This document shows, one piece after another, positions 21,131-28,665 of a DNA stretch of 64,000 bases. The stretch comes from Henningerozyma blattae CBS 6284. Its lineage: Eukaryota; Ascomycota; Saccharomycetes; Saccharomycetales; Saccharomycetaceae. Made by a program: the position numbers and the translations under genes. The first letter of the stretch is position 1, and every line of letters starts with the position of its first letter. Where the stretch lies: positions 248,001 through 312,000 of the forward strand of contig NC_020186.1 of the NCBI RefSeq assembly GCF_000315915.1. The letters are read 5' to 3'. The notes below the pieces were generated by a model. The model saw nothing but the letters and a program-made list of their open reading frames with translations. It was not told where the DNA came from and made no database searches.

Positions 21131-21241
21131 GAAGGTGATGATGAAACAACAGCAAATACTGAAAAGAATAAACCAAATAATCGTACGATTTCTAGATTAA
21201 ATAATACTAGGAGTATACGAGCCTCCAGTAATGTTGTTTAA
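18584..21241 (+). CDS. DMA2: FHA-RING ubiquitin ligase of the mitotic checkpoint (Dma2/Dma1)
   Basis: 885 residues, longer than S. cerevisiae Dma2 (522) or Dma1 (416) because of a roughly 550-residue Asn/Ser-rich N-terminus. The FHA domain lies near 600-730 (SQLVIGRYTERV, KVVSRTHGCFKVD, DVKSSSGTFLNHQRLSP). A RING-H2 domain lies near 768-815 (DDCSICLSKIKPC, SPCSHSWHFHCI, CPNCRS) with all eight ligands. Dma proteins act as E3 ligases in spindle positioning and septin/mitotic-exit control. An Asp-rich tail follows. Position beside MLS1 and YNL115C matches YNL116W; COX23 nearby also fits the DMA1 (YHR115C) block, so the ohnolog label is arbitrary. Confidence 0.94.
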
Positions 21242-21299
21242 AAATTACTAAAAAAAAGAAAAAAAAATAAACGAGGATAAAACGATCATTATCGTTTTT

Positions 21300-21351
21300 A
21301 TATATATAATTATGTATATATAATTATGTATATATAATTATGTATATATAA
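21300..21351. repeat. TATATATAATTATG tandem repeat 3' of DMA2
   Basis: About three copies of a 14-15 bp AT-only unit lie between the convergent DMA2 and YNL115C-like genes. The TATATA content could serve as 3' end signal for either gene. Confidence 0.6.
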
Positions 21352-21448
21352 CATTGGAATATAAAATTAAATACGTCTACTTTATATAATTTCTTTCTTT
21401 TTTTTTTTTTTTTTATTTTTTTTTTGTTTTTATTTCGTTACTAAAAGT

Positions 21449-23302
21449 TCAATTTAATAAGCGCAATAAAACCTCTTGAGTTTGTTTTTTACCAAGACCA
21501 AATTTATAAAATTCATGACCACCTTCTACAATTTTCCATTCTTTCACTTGGTTTGATAATTTCGATAAATCTCTTTGCCATTCCCCCCATTTCAATGAAT
21601 TTTTCACCATTTCTTTGGATGTAACAACACTTGTTTTAACATTTTGTAAATCTTGTTTGGAATTGATGACATCGTTATAACTTAATAACGAACTTGTCAA
21701 ACTTTCCAAGAATTTCATTCTGAGGAATTTACCTTGGAATTTCATATCACGACCAAAGATTCTTTCAAAGGACCCATGATGAGCTATCAACCATGAAGAT
21801 TGCAAATTCAAACCTAATGGAGACCAAAGACCATCCCATAAGATTTTCAATTCATTTAATCGTTTCACACCAGGTGGGAGTTTTGATGAGGATGCGAGAA
21901 TGTTGATGATTTGTGAATAATAATAGTTGTCACCGTCATCATCATCAGATGGAGGTAAGAGTCGTTGAATATAATTTTTCAATAATAAATCCTCATGCCA
22001 AGATTCTATAAGCATCATTGCATGTACTTTATCCAAGTTTTTAGCAGTAAAGACTTGAGTTAATAATCCACCCATATCATAGCCTATAGTAATGAAAGGT
22101 CCTTGGATTTGGGCCTCTTCGAATAATGCGTATTGTAAAGAATTGGCCAAGATGGCAATCGAGATTGGAGCTGGAGGTGAATCACTTAATCCGTAACCTG
22201 GACGATCATAAGTACAATATCGATGTATTTTATTTAAATGATACAATTCTTTAATCCAATTTGCAGATTGATAACTTGTATCGAATGAACCATGTTCGAA
22301 TAAGATGATGGGTTGTAATGAATCTGTTGAATTGAACACATCACCAAAACATTGGATATGTAATTGATGAGTATGAGCTGTGTTTGTCCAGTGGAACGAT
22401 TCATAATCAGGTGATGATGATGATGATGATGATGATGTAGAGGAATTATTGATATATTTTGTTGTTTGATGTAAATCCCAAGTGGATAATAATGTGTTTA
22501 AAGTGAAAAAACTGATGTAGAGTAGAATGAGGGATTTGATAAAGGTTCTAAACCCAATGAAAATCCATTCTTTAAAAGTATGTTTATCGATAGAACGGGG
22601 TGGGGGTGGGGGTGGAGTGTGGTTGTGATTGATTGAATTATAATTTGTTTGTGAGGGAAATTCGGATTGTTCAGAGTAAATGTTATTTAATTGAGTTGTA
22701 TAATGAAGGAAATACCAATCTAGGACAAAGCCAATTAAAAATGAAAATGAAGCCCAAAGATAAGTGAAGATACCGATGATACCGATTCTTGATCTTGTAT
22801 AATGGATTGCAAAAATGAGAATCAAATTGAATAAAGTCAGTAAGCATAGAGTCAAATTGAGGAATGAATCTAGGGAGGAATAAAGGTTTGAATTTGTGAA
22901 CCAAAGATTGAAACAATTGGCAATAATGGATAGAATGATTAACGAGATGTCATTGAAATTATTTAATTTATTGTTTGAATTGAAAAAAACGGAGATGTTG
23001 AAGAAATAATCGGAGATGATGGAGAGGAATAACCAAATTGTGTTGATGATGATTAGGATGTTTAGTATCCATTGGGAGTTTATTAGGAATGATTTATAAT
23101 TTTTTTGCAAGTTGTAAATTTTATTTTGTAGTTGAGGTTCGGAGTCTACAATTAACGAGGGGGAAGCGTGTGTGTTTGTGTTTGAATTTGCATTTGCATT
23201 TGCATTTGCATTTGCATTTGCATTTTCATTTGCATTTTCATTTGCATTTGCACCTGCGTTTCCTAAAGTTCTATTTGATGGTTCCACGTTTATGTTTGAC
23301 AT
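21449..23302 (-). CDS. YNL115C-like membrane alpha/beta hydrolase
   Basis: 617 residues, matching the uncharacterised YNL115C by position and architecture. After an Asn/Ala-rich repeat leader (about residues 12-45), the N-terminal half has several hydrophobic spans (about 75-290) and the C-terminal half is an alpha/beta-hydrolase domain. Visible elements are the oxyanion-type IILFEHGSFDTSYQSANW, a YDRPGYGLSDSPP segment and the nucleophile elbow TIGYDMGGLL near residue 407. The elbow has Asp where most family members have Ser; Asp is the nucleophile in epoxide hydrolases and haloalkane dehalogenases. A late VEGGHEFYKFG supplies a candidate catalytic His. Substrate unknown. Confidence 0.82.
   Translation of the reverse strand: MSNINVEPSNRTLGNAGANANENANENANANANANANANSNTNTHASPSLIVDSEPQLQNKIYNLQKNYKSFLINSQWILNILIIINTIWLFLSIISDYFFNISVFFNSNNKLNNFNDISLIILSIIANCFNLWFTNSNLYSSLDSFLNLTLCLLTLFNLILIFAIHYTRSRIGIIGIFTYLWASFSFLIGFVLDWYFLHYTTQLNNIYSEQSEFPSQTNYNSINHNHTPPPPPPRSIDKHTFKEWIFIGFRTFIKSLILLYISFFTLNTLLSTWDLHQTTKYINNSSTSSSSSSSSPDYESFHWTNTAHTHQLHIQCFGDVFNSTDSLQPIILFEHGSFDTSYQSANWIKELYHLNKIHRYCTYDRPGYGLSDSPPAPISIAILANSLQYALFEEAQIQGPFITIGYDMGGLLTQVFTAKNLDKVHAMMLIESWHEDLLLKNYIQRLLPPSDDDDGDNYYYSQIINILASSSKLPPGVKRLNELKILWDGLWSPLGLNLQSSWLIAHHGSFERIFGRDMKFQGKFLRMKFLESLTSSLLSYNDVINSKQDLQNVKTSVVTSKEMVKNSLKWGEWQRDLSKLSNQVKEWKIVEGGHEFYKFGLGKKQTQEVLLRLLN
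23190..23262. repeat. TTTGCA hexamer array coding Asn-Ala repeats
   Basis: About a dozen hexamers (TTTGCA/TTTTCA) inside the N-terminus of the YNL115C-like gene, coding alternating Asn and Ala with some Glu. A length-variable coding microsatellite. Confidence 0.8.
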
Positions 23303-23519
23303 CTTTTGCCAAAGGATTTACCATGGGAAGAATATGATTTTTTTTTACATTGTCGATTCCGTTTCGGCCCCTTTAATAGTGCGCTATCTCTTTATAAAGC
23401 GGAGTGGTGAATGCGCGGCAATGAATTATTAAAAAATATATATGCAATAAATATAAGAGTAAAAAAAGAATATATGAAAAAAAATAAATACAATATCATT
23501 ATTTAATAAACTGGGGTGA

Positions 23520-25892
23520 TTACTTCCTATAATCTATATTTTTGAAATGAATTTGGTTATTATGAGTAGCATTTGCATTTGCGGTTGCATTGACGGTTGA
23601 ACTTGAGTTTGGAATATTTTGTAATTTCTGTTGGGATAAAGTACGTAAATTATTGAATGCAGAAGGAGGGGTATTTATGGTGGTATATGAATTTGGAAAC
23701 ATTGGTTGCAGAGGTGCTGTGTTGTTGTACTGTAGAAATGAGTTTGGGAATTGATTTTTCGTGACTTGCTGTTGTGGTTGTGGTTGTGGTTGTGGTTGCG
23801 ATTGCTGTTGTGGTTGCTGTTGCAAGTGCGACTGCGGCTGCGACTGCGGCTGCATCTGCGCATATACTTCTTGCTTTATTAGATTAGGCGGACCACCCAC
23901 ATTTTGCTTTTGCATCTTGTTTGGTCTCAACATTTGCAATTGTTCATCTGTTAGTGGGTGATAGTGTATATTCTTCCCTCTACCTTTAATTCCCTTGTTG
24001 GAATTCTTGTATAACGAGGCGAAATAATCTAGAATCAGTTTTTCCTCTTGTGGAATATTATCATTGGGATTCATATTGGCCAATTTGTTTGTCAGCTCTA
24101 TTAACGTGTTGTAATGGAATTTGTTCTGATGAGCCTTCATGTTCCCCAATTGGGTAAACGTCTTGTTACAATTATCCAATTTACAGAAATACGGCTTCAA
24201 TTTCTTGTGGGTCAGCACATGGGCCGTGAGATTGCCCTTTCTGGAAAACCGCTTGTTGCAGATCTTGCACGAGTACGGTTTCTCCCCTGTATGCAATCTC
24301 TGGTGAGTCTTCAAATTACCGCCTTGGGTAAATTTCTTGCCACAGAAATTACACTGGTATGGCTTGTACCCGATATGGGATCGGATATGGACTTCCAAAT
24401 GGGTGGACTGGGAAAAGAAACGGTGGCAATACGGACATTGGTGAGTCTTTTTCTTGGTCCTTGATCTTGTTGGGGAAAGATCGTTATTGACGGGAGTCTG
24501 TGGCGAAGTGGAGAGCAGGGGCGAGCCCATGGGTGACGTGATGGTGTTGGCTGCTGTCGTTTCTTGTTTGATGGATTGTCTGGGAGAATTCTCCTGGGAT
24601 GTTGGAGAGAGTAGCAAGAAATTCTTGGAGTCCTGATCTTGAGCCGTGGAAGACGATTGGGAGGACGATGACGTATGAGCAGAGGAGGCGGAGGGGGCGG
24701 AGGCAGCGGCGGAGGCTGCTGCGGAGGCTGCTGTATGGGGCTTATCGATACCCCCGACAAGTTGGGTAGGCGGAGGGATTATAGAAGTGTTTTGGGAAAA
24801 CAGTAAATCCCCGTTGAGATCTGTCTGCACCTTTTCGGTAATGCCATTCTTGCGGGCCTGGATCATCAGCATCAACTGGTCGATCTTGGTGTTGCCCACG
24901 AGTTTTCTAGGGTCCTCGTGGGATGTGGAGGCGGAAGCGGAGGCGGGGACGGGGACGGGAACGGAGACGGGAACGGGAACGGAGGCGGAAGCGGAAGCTG
25001 GAACGGAGGCGGAGGCGGAAGCGGCAACCGGGACAGGAACGGCAGAAGCAGAGGGACCAGCGGCGCCAGAGGGCCCAGCAGGGTGTGGAGAAGCAGTCGC
25101 AGCCGCAGCCGCAGTCGCAGTCGCAGTCGCAGTCGCAGTCGCAGTCGCAGCCGTATGCGAATTGGCATTGGAACGGGCAGACTTGTTGTACAGGGACATT
25201 CCCGGTGACGTATTGGGCAGCGTGATGTCGCTGAATATGGAGTTGTTACGTAAGTTGAGGTAATAGTTGACGGAGTCACGTTTCTTGTTCGACAGCAGCT
25301 GCTGTTGCAGATCGAGGTCATCGACCGACTGGAGCTTCAACGAATTGTGGCGGGAATCGAGGAACCCGAACGCCGAGACAGAGGGGCCGGCACCGGCACC
25401 AGGGCCCGAGATGGACCCCAGCGCCGAGCCGGAACCGGCGGGGTTAAAGTATTGGAATAGTGAGTCCAGTTCCGGACCAGTGTCCTGAGTCGGCGCGGGG
25501 GCCAGCCCCGGGTTGGAGTATGACTTGGACAGGCGCAGAGCAGGGCGGGGCGCGTTGACGTTGGCGCTTGTGCTTGCGCCGGTAACGGCGGGGCCGGCGA
25601 CGCCGTCCGGGATGGAAGACCACAGGGGGTCGATGATGGACAGGCCACGTGCCGGCGGTGGACCCAGCACGGGGGCCGGCCCGGAACCAGAATTCGCGTT
25701 GGCAGAGGCGCTCGCACTCGCATTCGCACTCGCACTCGCGTCCGCGGGCAGCGCCAGGGCCAGAAAACTGGCCACCGAGTCGAGCCGTGGGCGGTTGCCG
25801 AGGTCGCGGAGGTCACGTGAGAGGTCGTGTGCGTCACGTGGGTCGCGCGGGTCACGTGGGTCGGAGGAGGGGCGTGTGGAAGGGGGCAGCAT
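23520..25892 (-). CDS. AZF1: C2H2 zinc-finger transcription factor Azf1
   Basis: 790 residues from the ATG at 25892. Four C2H2 fingers lie near residues 480-600: HQCPYCHRFFSQSTHLEVHI, YQCNFCGKKFTQGGNLKTHQ, YSCKICNKRFSRKGNLTAHV and YFCKLDNCNKTFTQLGNMKA. Such a tandem is typical of Azf1 (YOR113W), a glucose- and glycerol-responsive regulator. Long Ala/Ser, Ala/Thr, Pro/Val and C-terminal Gln/Pro repeats flank them. The frame stays open to 26402, across the RPC19 coding sequence. I choose 25892 because TATATAA on this strand lies at 25966-25972, about 75 bp upstream, and an ATG at 25991 would precede that TATA box. The N-terminal half is extremely GC-rich. Confidence 0.87.
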   Translation of the reverse strand: MLPPSTRPSSDPRDPRDPRDAHDLSRDLRDLGNRPRLDSVASFLALALPADASASANASASASANANSGSGPAPVLGPPPARGLSIIDPLWSSIPDGVAGPAVTGASTSANVNAPRPALRLSKSYSNPGLAPAPTQDTGPELDSLFQYFNPAGSGSALGSISGPGAGAGPSVSAFGFLDSRHNSLKLQSVDDLDLQQQLLSNKKRDSVNYYLNLRNNSIFSDITLPNTSPGMSLYNKSARSNANSHTAATATATATATATAAAAATASPHPAGPSGAAGPSASAVPVPVAASASASVPASASASVPVPVSVPVPVPASASASTSHEDPRKLVGNTKIDQLMLMIQARKNGITEKVQTDLNGDLLFSQNTSIIPPPTQLVGGIDKPHTAASAAASAAASAPSASSAHTSSSSQSSSTAQDQDSKNFLLLSPTSQENSPRQSIKQETTAANTITSPMGSPLLSTSPQTPVNNDLSPTRSRTKKKTHQCPYCHRFFSQSTHLEVHIRSHIGYKPYQCNFCGKKFTQGGNLKTHQRLHTGEKPYSCKICNKRFSRKGNLTAHVLTHKKLKPYFCKLDNCNKTFTQLGNMKAHQNKFHYNTLIELTNKLANMNPNDNIPQEEKLILDYFASLYKNSNKGIKGRGKNIHYHPLTDEQLQMLRPNKMQKQNVGGPPNLIKQEVYAQMQPQSQPQSHLQQQPQQQSQPQPQPQPQQQVTKNQFPNSFLQYNNTAPLQPMFPNSYTTINTPPSAFNNLRTLSQQKLQNIPNSSSTVNATANANATHNNQIHFKNIDYRK
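25804..25859. promoter_or_regulatory. Three CACGTG motifs in the AZF1 5' coding end
   Basis: Three GTCACGTG(A/G) motifs in about 55 bp (near 25813, 25835 and 25854) lie within the first codons of AZF1, where they encode an Arg/Asp repeat (DPRDPRDPRD). A further CACGTG is near 25646. They match the Cbf1 site, but in this GC-rich repeat they could be incidental. Confidence 0.4.
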
Positions 25893-26237
25893 CGGGAGAG
25901 GCGTGGGGGGCTGCGGGCGTGGCTTGCTGGGGCGGGCTCGTTCCTTTCTTTTTCGCCCCGCGCCGTTATATACCGCGGCGTGCCACGGCATTGGCGCACC
26001 GCGCGCATCGCGCGGTGCGTGATGGTGGCGTGGCACACAGGCACGGCCCGACGCAGTGCGGCACGCAGTGCGGCACGCAGCACCGGCGAAATCCCGCCAC
26101 CGACGCGTCGCGCCGTTTTGCTTATAAGACGGTGCTTGCACAGCCAGCTCGGCCCACGACGCCTCGGCCCCCCACGCCACCCCCTCACGTCTCCGTGCCG
26201 CCCCCCCACCCCCTCCCAACACTCCCCCCCCCCCACG
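25893..26237. promoter_or_regulatory. Divergent AZF1/RPC19 promoter with two TATA boxes and a perfect palindrome
   Basis: A 345 bp GC-rich region between the AZF1 and RPC19 starts. TATATAA on the minus strand at 25966-25972 serves AZF1. TATAAG on the plus strand at 26123-26128 serves RPC19, 110 bp before its ATG. A perfect inverted repeat with 10 bp arms (GCACCGCGCG) and a CAT spacer lies at 25996-26018. GCAGTGCGGCAC is repeated in tandem near 26055-26080, and ACGCGT is at 26103-26108. The RPC19 leader ends in C-runs, with 11 C at 26224-26234. Confidence 0.65.
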
Positions 26238-26546
26238 ATGTCTGCCGCACCCCCCAAGATCCGCCAACTGCCCCCCGTCACTCCAGACGGCTCGGCCGCC
26301 TCGTTCCAGATCCGCGACGAAGACCACACGCTGGGAAACGCCCTCCGTTATTTGCTGATGCGCAATCCGGCCGTGGAATTCTGCGGGTATTCCATCCCCC
26401 ACCCCTCGGAACCGTTTCTGAATCTGCGTGTGCAGACGTATGGTGACATCACTGCCAGCGACGCTTTGGCCCAGGGTCTGCAGGACTTGATGGATCTGTG
26501 TGACGTTGTGGAGGATACGTTTACGCGTCGTATCCAGGAGCTATGA
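26238..26546 (+). CDS. RPC19: RNA polymerase I and III common subunit AC19
   Basis: 102 residues. AC19 pairs with AC40 to form the alpha-like heterodimer of RNA polymerases I and III. The alpha-like motif is complete: FQIRDEDHTLGNALRYLLMR, VEFCGYSIPHPSEPFLNLRV and QTYGDITASDALAQGL, ending in LCDVVEDTFTRRIQEL. The S. cerevisiae protein (142 residues) has an acidic N-terminal extension that is absent here. The frame remains open far upstream to 25827, but no ATG supports a longer form and the TATA box at 26123 favours 26238. Divergent from AZF1; YNL113W equivalent. Codons are GC-rich, unlike most of the window. Confidence 0.93.
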   Translation: MSAAPPKIRQLPPVTPDGSAASFQIRDEDHTLGNALRYLLMRNPAVEFCGYSIPHPSEPFLNLRVQTYGDITASDALAQGLQDLMDLCDVVEDTFTRRIQEL

Positions 26547-26600
26547 GCGAGTTTGGGAGGTTCAGTTTTATATATGATGCCTTATAGAGTTGTTTATTGT

Positions 26601-26648
26601 ATAGTATGGTATAGTGTGTTATAGTGTGTTATAGCGTGTTATAGTTTA
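26601..26648. repeat. TATAGTGTGT tandem repeat 3' of RPC19
   Basis: Four degenerate copies of a unit close to TTATAGTGTG lie between RPC19 and the Maf gene, about 30-75 bp before the next ATG. They may be part of its promoter or of the RPC19 3' end. Confidence 0.55.
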
Positions 26649-26675
26649 ACCTGGCATAGAGCATTTGTCCTTTCC

Positions 26676-27350
26676 ATGTCCCGTGACTCGCCACCCCGTT
26701 CGCCACCCCGTTCGCCACCCATCGTTCTCGGAAGCTCGTCTCCGCAGCGTGCTCACATTCTACGAACCGTTCTCGGAATTGAGAATTTCAAAGTGGTCCC
26801 GTCCCATTGTCCAGAGGATCTGGACCCTTTGCAATACGAGTCGGCCAAAGAATATGCCTTGGCAACCTGTAATGCCAAGCTGGATTGCCTGTTGCAACGC
26901 CAGGCGTCTTTTGAAACTCCCAGCGTGGTGGTGGTTGCTGATACTGTCGTGGCAGACTGTGACGGCAGAGTGTATGGCAAACCTCACGATAGCAAGACCC
27001 AATATGAAATGCTGGCCCATTTCATCAAGGGTCCCTTTGTCGAAATCCACACTGCGTTGCGAGTGGTGGTGGTGGTATGCAAGAACAGCGTTGATGACAT
27101 CACCTCGCATTGTGAAACCACCAGGCTTGTTTTTGACCCCACCATTACACCTCACGTATTGCGCGACTATATAAACACTGGCGAAGGCATAAACGCAGCA
27201 GGCGGGTTTTGTATCCAAGCTGGAGGCGGTGCTCTTGTCAAGTCCGTCGAGGGCGATTACTACAATGTAGTTGGCTTACCTGCAAACGCCTTGTTTAACG
27301 CCTTGCTTGCCGTGAAGGATTTTCTTCCCTCGCGGAACCGCCGAGAATAA
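26676..27350 (+). CDS. Maf/YhdE-family nucleotide pyrophosphatase
   Basis: 224 residues, equivalent to YOR111W. Maf proteins hydrolyse non-canonical or modified nucleoside triphosphates. The signature loop IVLGSSSPQRAHIL is at residues 16-29. It is followed by the SAKEYALATCNAKLD segment, VVVVADTVVADCDGRVYGKP (catalytic Asp region) and INAAGGFCIQAGGGALVKSV near the C-terminus. The first 12 residues repeat SPPR. The AZF1 then YOR111W order follows chromosome XV, interleaved with RPC19 and CYB5 from chromosome XIV. Confidence 0.9.
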   Translation: MSRDSPPRSPPRSPPIVLGSSSPQRAHILRTVLGIENFKVVPSHCPEDLDPLQYESAKEYALATCNAKLDCLLQRQASFETPSVVVVADTVVADCDGRVYGKPHDSKTQYEMLAHFIKGPFVEIHTALRVVVVVCKNSVDDITSHCETTRLVFDPTITPHVLRDYINTGEGINAAGGFCIQAGGGALVKSVEGDYYNVVGLPANALFNALLAVKDFLPSRNRRE

Positions 27351-27439
27351 GTACCCTTTGTATTTAGCTATATAAAACGTATGGCACACTACGCTTCACG
27401 ATCCACGCTGCACGATCCACGCTGCACGTGCCGCGCATC

Positions 27440-27844
27440 ATGACACATAAATTCTTTACTAACAATTACTACACCGTCATCGACAATGACAATTCCTCCA
27501 CTTCCTCCCACTCCTCCACCACTTCCGCCTGCTACACGTCCATCCCCAGTGCCAACACAAACCCAAACATCATCAAAAACTCGTCAAACGTCCCTCAAAA
27601 CACAATGTTCATCGTCATCATCATCGTAATCATCAGCATTGTCCTGACCATGTTCATCTGTGAGCTGATCAACAGACTGGATATCGTCATTGATAACTCC
27701 AGCAAAGTCAAACACCTGCTCACACAAAAGATCACCACTTGGAAGACTCCTCTTCCAATTCCAACCCCAATCCCAGGCTACAACAATGACGACGACGATG
27801 ACGAATTTTCCAATGTGGATTTGGAATCCTCGCCTATGGTCTAA
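27440..27844 (+). CDS. Unknown single-pass membrane protein
   Basis: 134 residues from the ATG at 27440. I do not recognise it. A Ser/Thr/Asn-rich N-terminus (1-50) precedes one strong hydrophobic span near residues 52-75 (MFIVIIIVIISIVLTMFI). A mostly polar C-terminus follows, with a Pro-rich stretch and a run of Asp. The arrangement suggests a small type II or III membrane protein. No signal peptide is evident. It lies between the Maf gene and CYB5, same strand as both. The short CACGATCCACGCTG tandem directly upstream may be part of its promoter. Real expression is uncertain, but codon use and position suggest a gene. Confidence 0.55.
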   Translation: MTHKFFTNNYYTVIDNDNSSTSSHSSTTSACYTSIPSANTNPNIIKNSSNVPQNTMFIVIIIVIISIVLTMFICELINRLDIVIDNSSKVKHLLTQKITTWKTPLPIPTPIPGYNNDDDDDEFSNVDLESSPMV

Positions 27845-28056
27845 AGCTAGGTAACCGTGGCGTTCCTCTCAATCTCGATAATTCCGAACTCGTTTGCCTG
27901 TTCTCGGAGCGCTAATCCCGTAGACACTCCGTTCGCGACTATCGGCTTCCACCACTTTTCGTTTACACAATGGTCGTTTGCAGAATAGAGAATGTAATTT
28001 GAAAATCAAAAGGTAAAAGAGATGTCCATATTTAAGCAGCACCCATTGCACCGGAA

Positions 28057-28170
28057 ACCATTCTTGCAGGTTGTGCCACAGACCATTCTTGCAAATTGTG
28101 CCACAAACCATTCTTGCAAATTGCAGCCCCAATCGAACCCCCAATCAAACCCCCAATCGAACCCCCCCCA
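28057..28170. repeat. Tandem repeats in the CYB5 leader
   Basis: Two full and one partial copy of a 25 bp unit (ACCATTCTTGCAAATTGTGC core) at 28057-28124 are followed directly by three or four copies of a C-rich CCCCCAATCGAA-like unit up to about 28170. The array ends at the CYB5 ATG (28173). Confidence 0.8.
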
Positions 28171-28172
28171 AC

Positions 28173-28544
28173 ATGTCCAAATTATACTCCTACGAAGAAA
28201 TCGCCGCCCACAACACTACAGAAAGTGCCTGGATCATCATAAAGGATAAAGTCTACGACGTTACCAAGTTCCTCGATTCCCATCCAGGTGGGGACGAGAT
28301 CATCCTTGAACTAGCAGGCCAAGACGCCACTCAAGATTTCGAAGACATTGGCCATTCCAACGACGCCTTGGAATTCCTAGACGCCTTGCTACTCGGCCCC
28401 GTCGATTTGAAAAGTCCCAAAGCCGTCCCACAACCAGATGCTAAGAATGCCAAAAACGATCCAAATGCTCTTCAAGGTAATGGTGCCATCGTCATCGTTG
28501 CTGCAGTAATCTTCTTTGCAACTGCAATCTACATGTCTCATTAA
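28173..28544 (+). CDS. CYB5: Cytochrome b5
   Basis: 123 residues. An electron carrier on the ER membrane for sterol and lipid desaturation and hydroxylation. The haem-binding fold includes VYDVTKFLDSHPGGDEIILE, with axial His37 in HPGG and His61 in EDIGHSNDA. A C-terminal tail anchor (about 100-121, GAIVIVAAVIFFATAIYM) targets the ER. I start at 28173; the open frame begins earlier, within the repeats, at a non-ATG codon. Position agrees with YNL111C, although the strand relative to neighbours is inverted in this mosaic. Confidence 0.96.
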   Translation: MSKLYSYEEIAAHNTTESAWIIIKDKVYDVTKFLDSHPGGDEIILELAGQDATQDFEDIGHSNDALEFLDALLLGPVDLKSPKAVPQPDAKNAKNDPNALQGNGAIVIVAAVIFFATAIYMSH

Positions 28545-28665
28545 TCTTGCACTGCGTCACGCCCCGGCCCGGCCCGCCCCATTCTGTACAGTACTCTCTC
28601 TCTCTATATCTATCTATCCGTTATACAACTTATATATCCCTACTTATATACTATTTATCTCTCCT

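Larger units (their letters stand above)
24600..27350. other. GC-rich island
   Basis: From about 24.6 to 27.4 kb the base composition changes sharply to GC-rich, most extreme at about 25,350-26,300, and then falls off through the Maf gene and CYB5. It covers the 5' two-thirds of AZF1, the AZF1/RPC19 promoter, RPC19 and the Maf gene. Because even conserved genes there use GC-ending codons, it looks like regional mutation or conversion bias rather than a foreign insert. Borders are by eye. Confidence 0.75.

Noticed and set aside
25893..26402. 170-residue N-terminal extension of AZF1
   Set aside because: It would run antisense through RPC19 codons and start upstream of the minus-strand TATA box at 25966-25972.
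25513..26446. Long plus- and minus-strand frames in the GC-rich island (Arg/Pro/Ala-rich)
   Set aside because: They are shadows of AZF1 and RPC19 created by the lack of AT-rich stop codons; no conserved domains.
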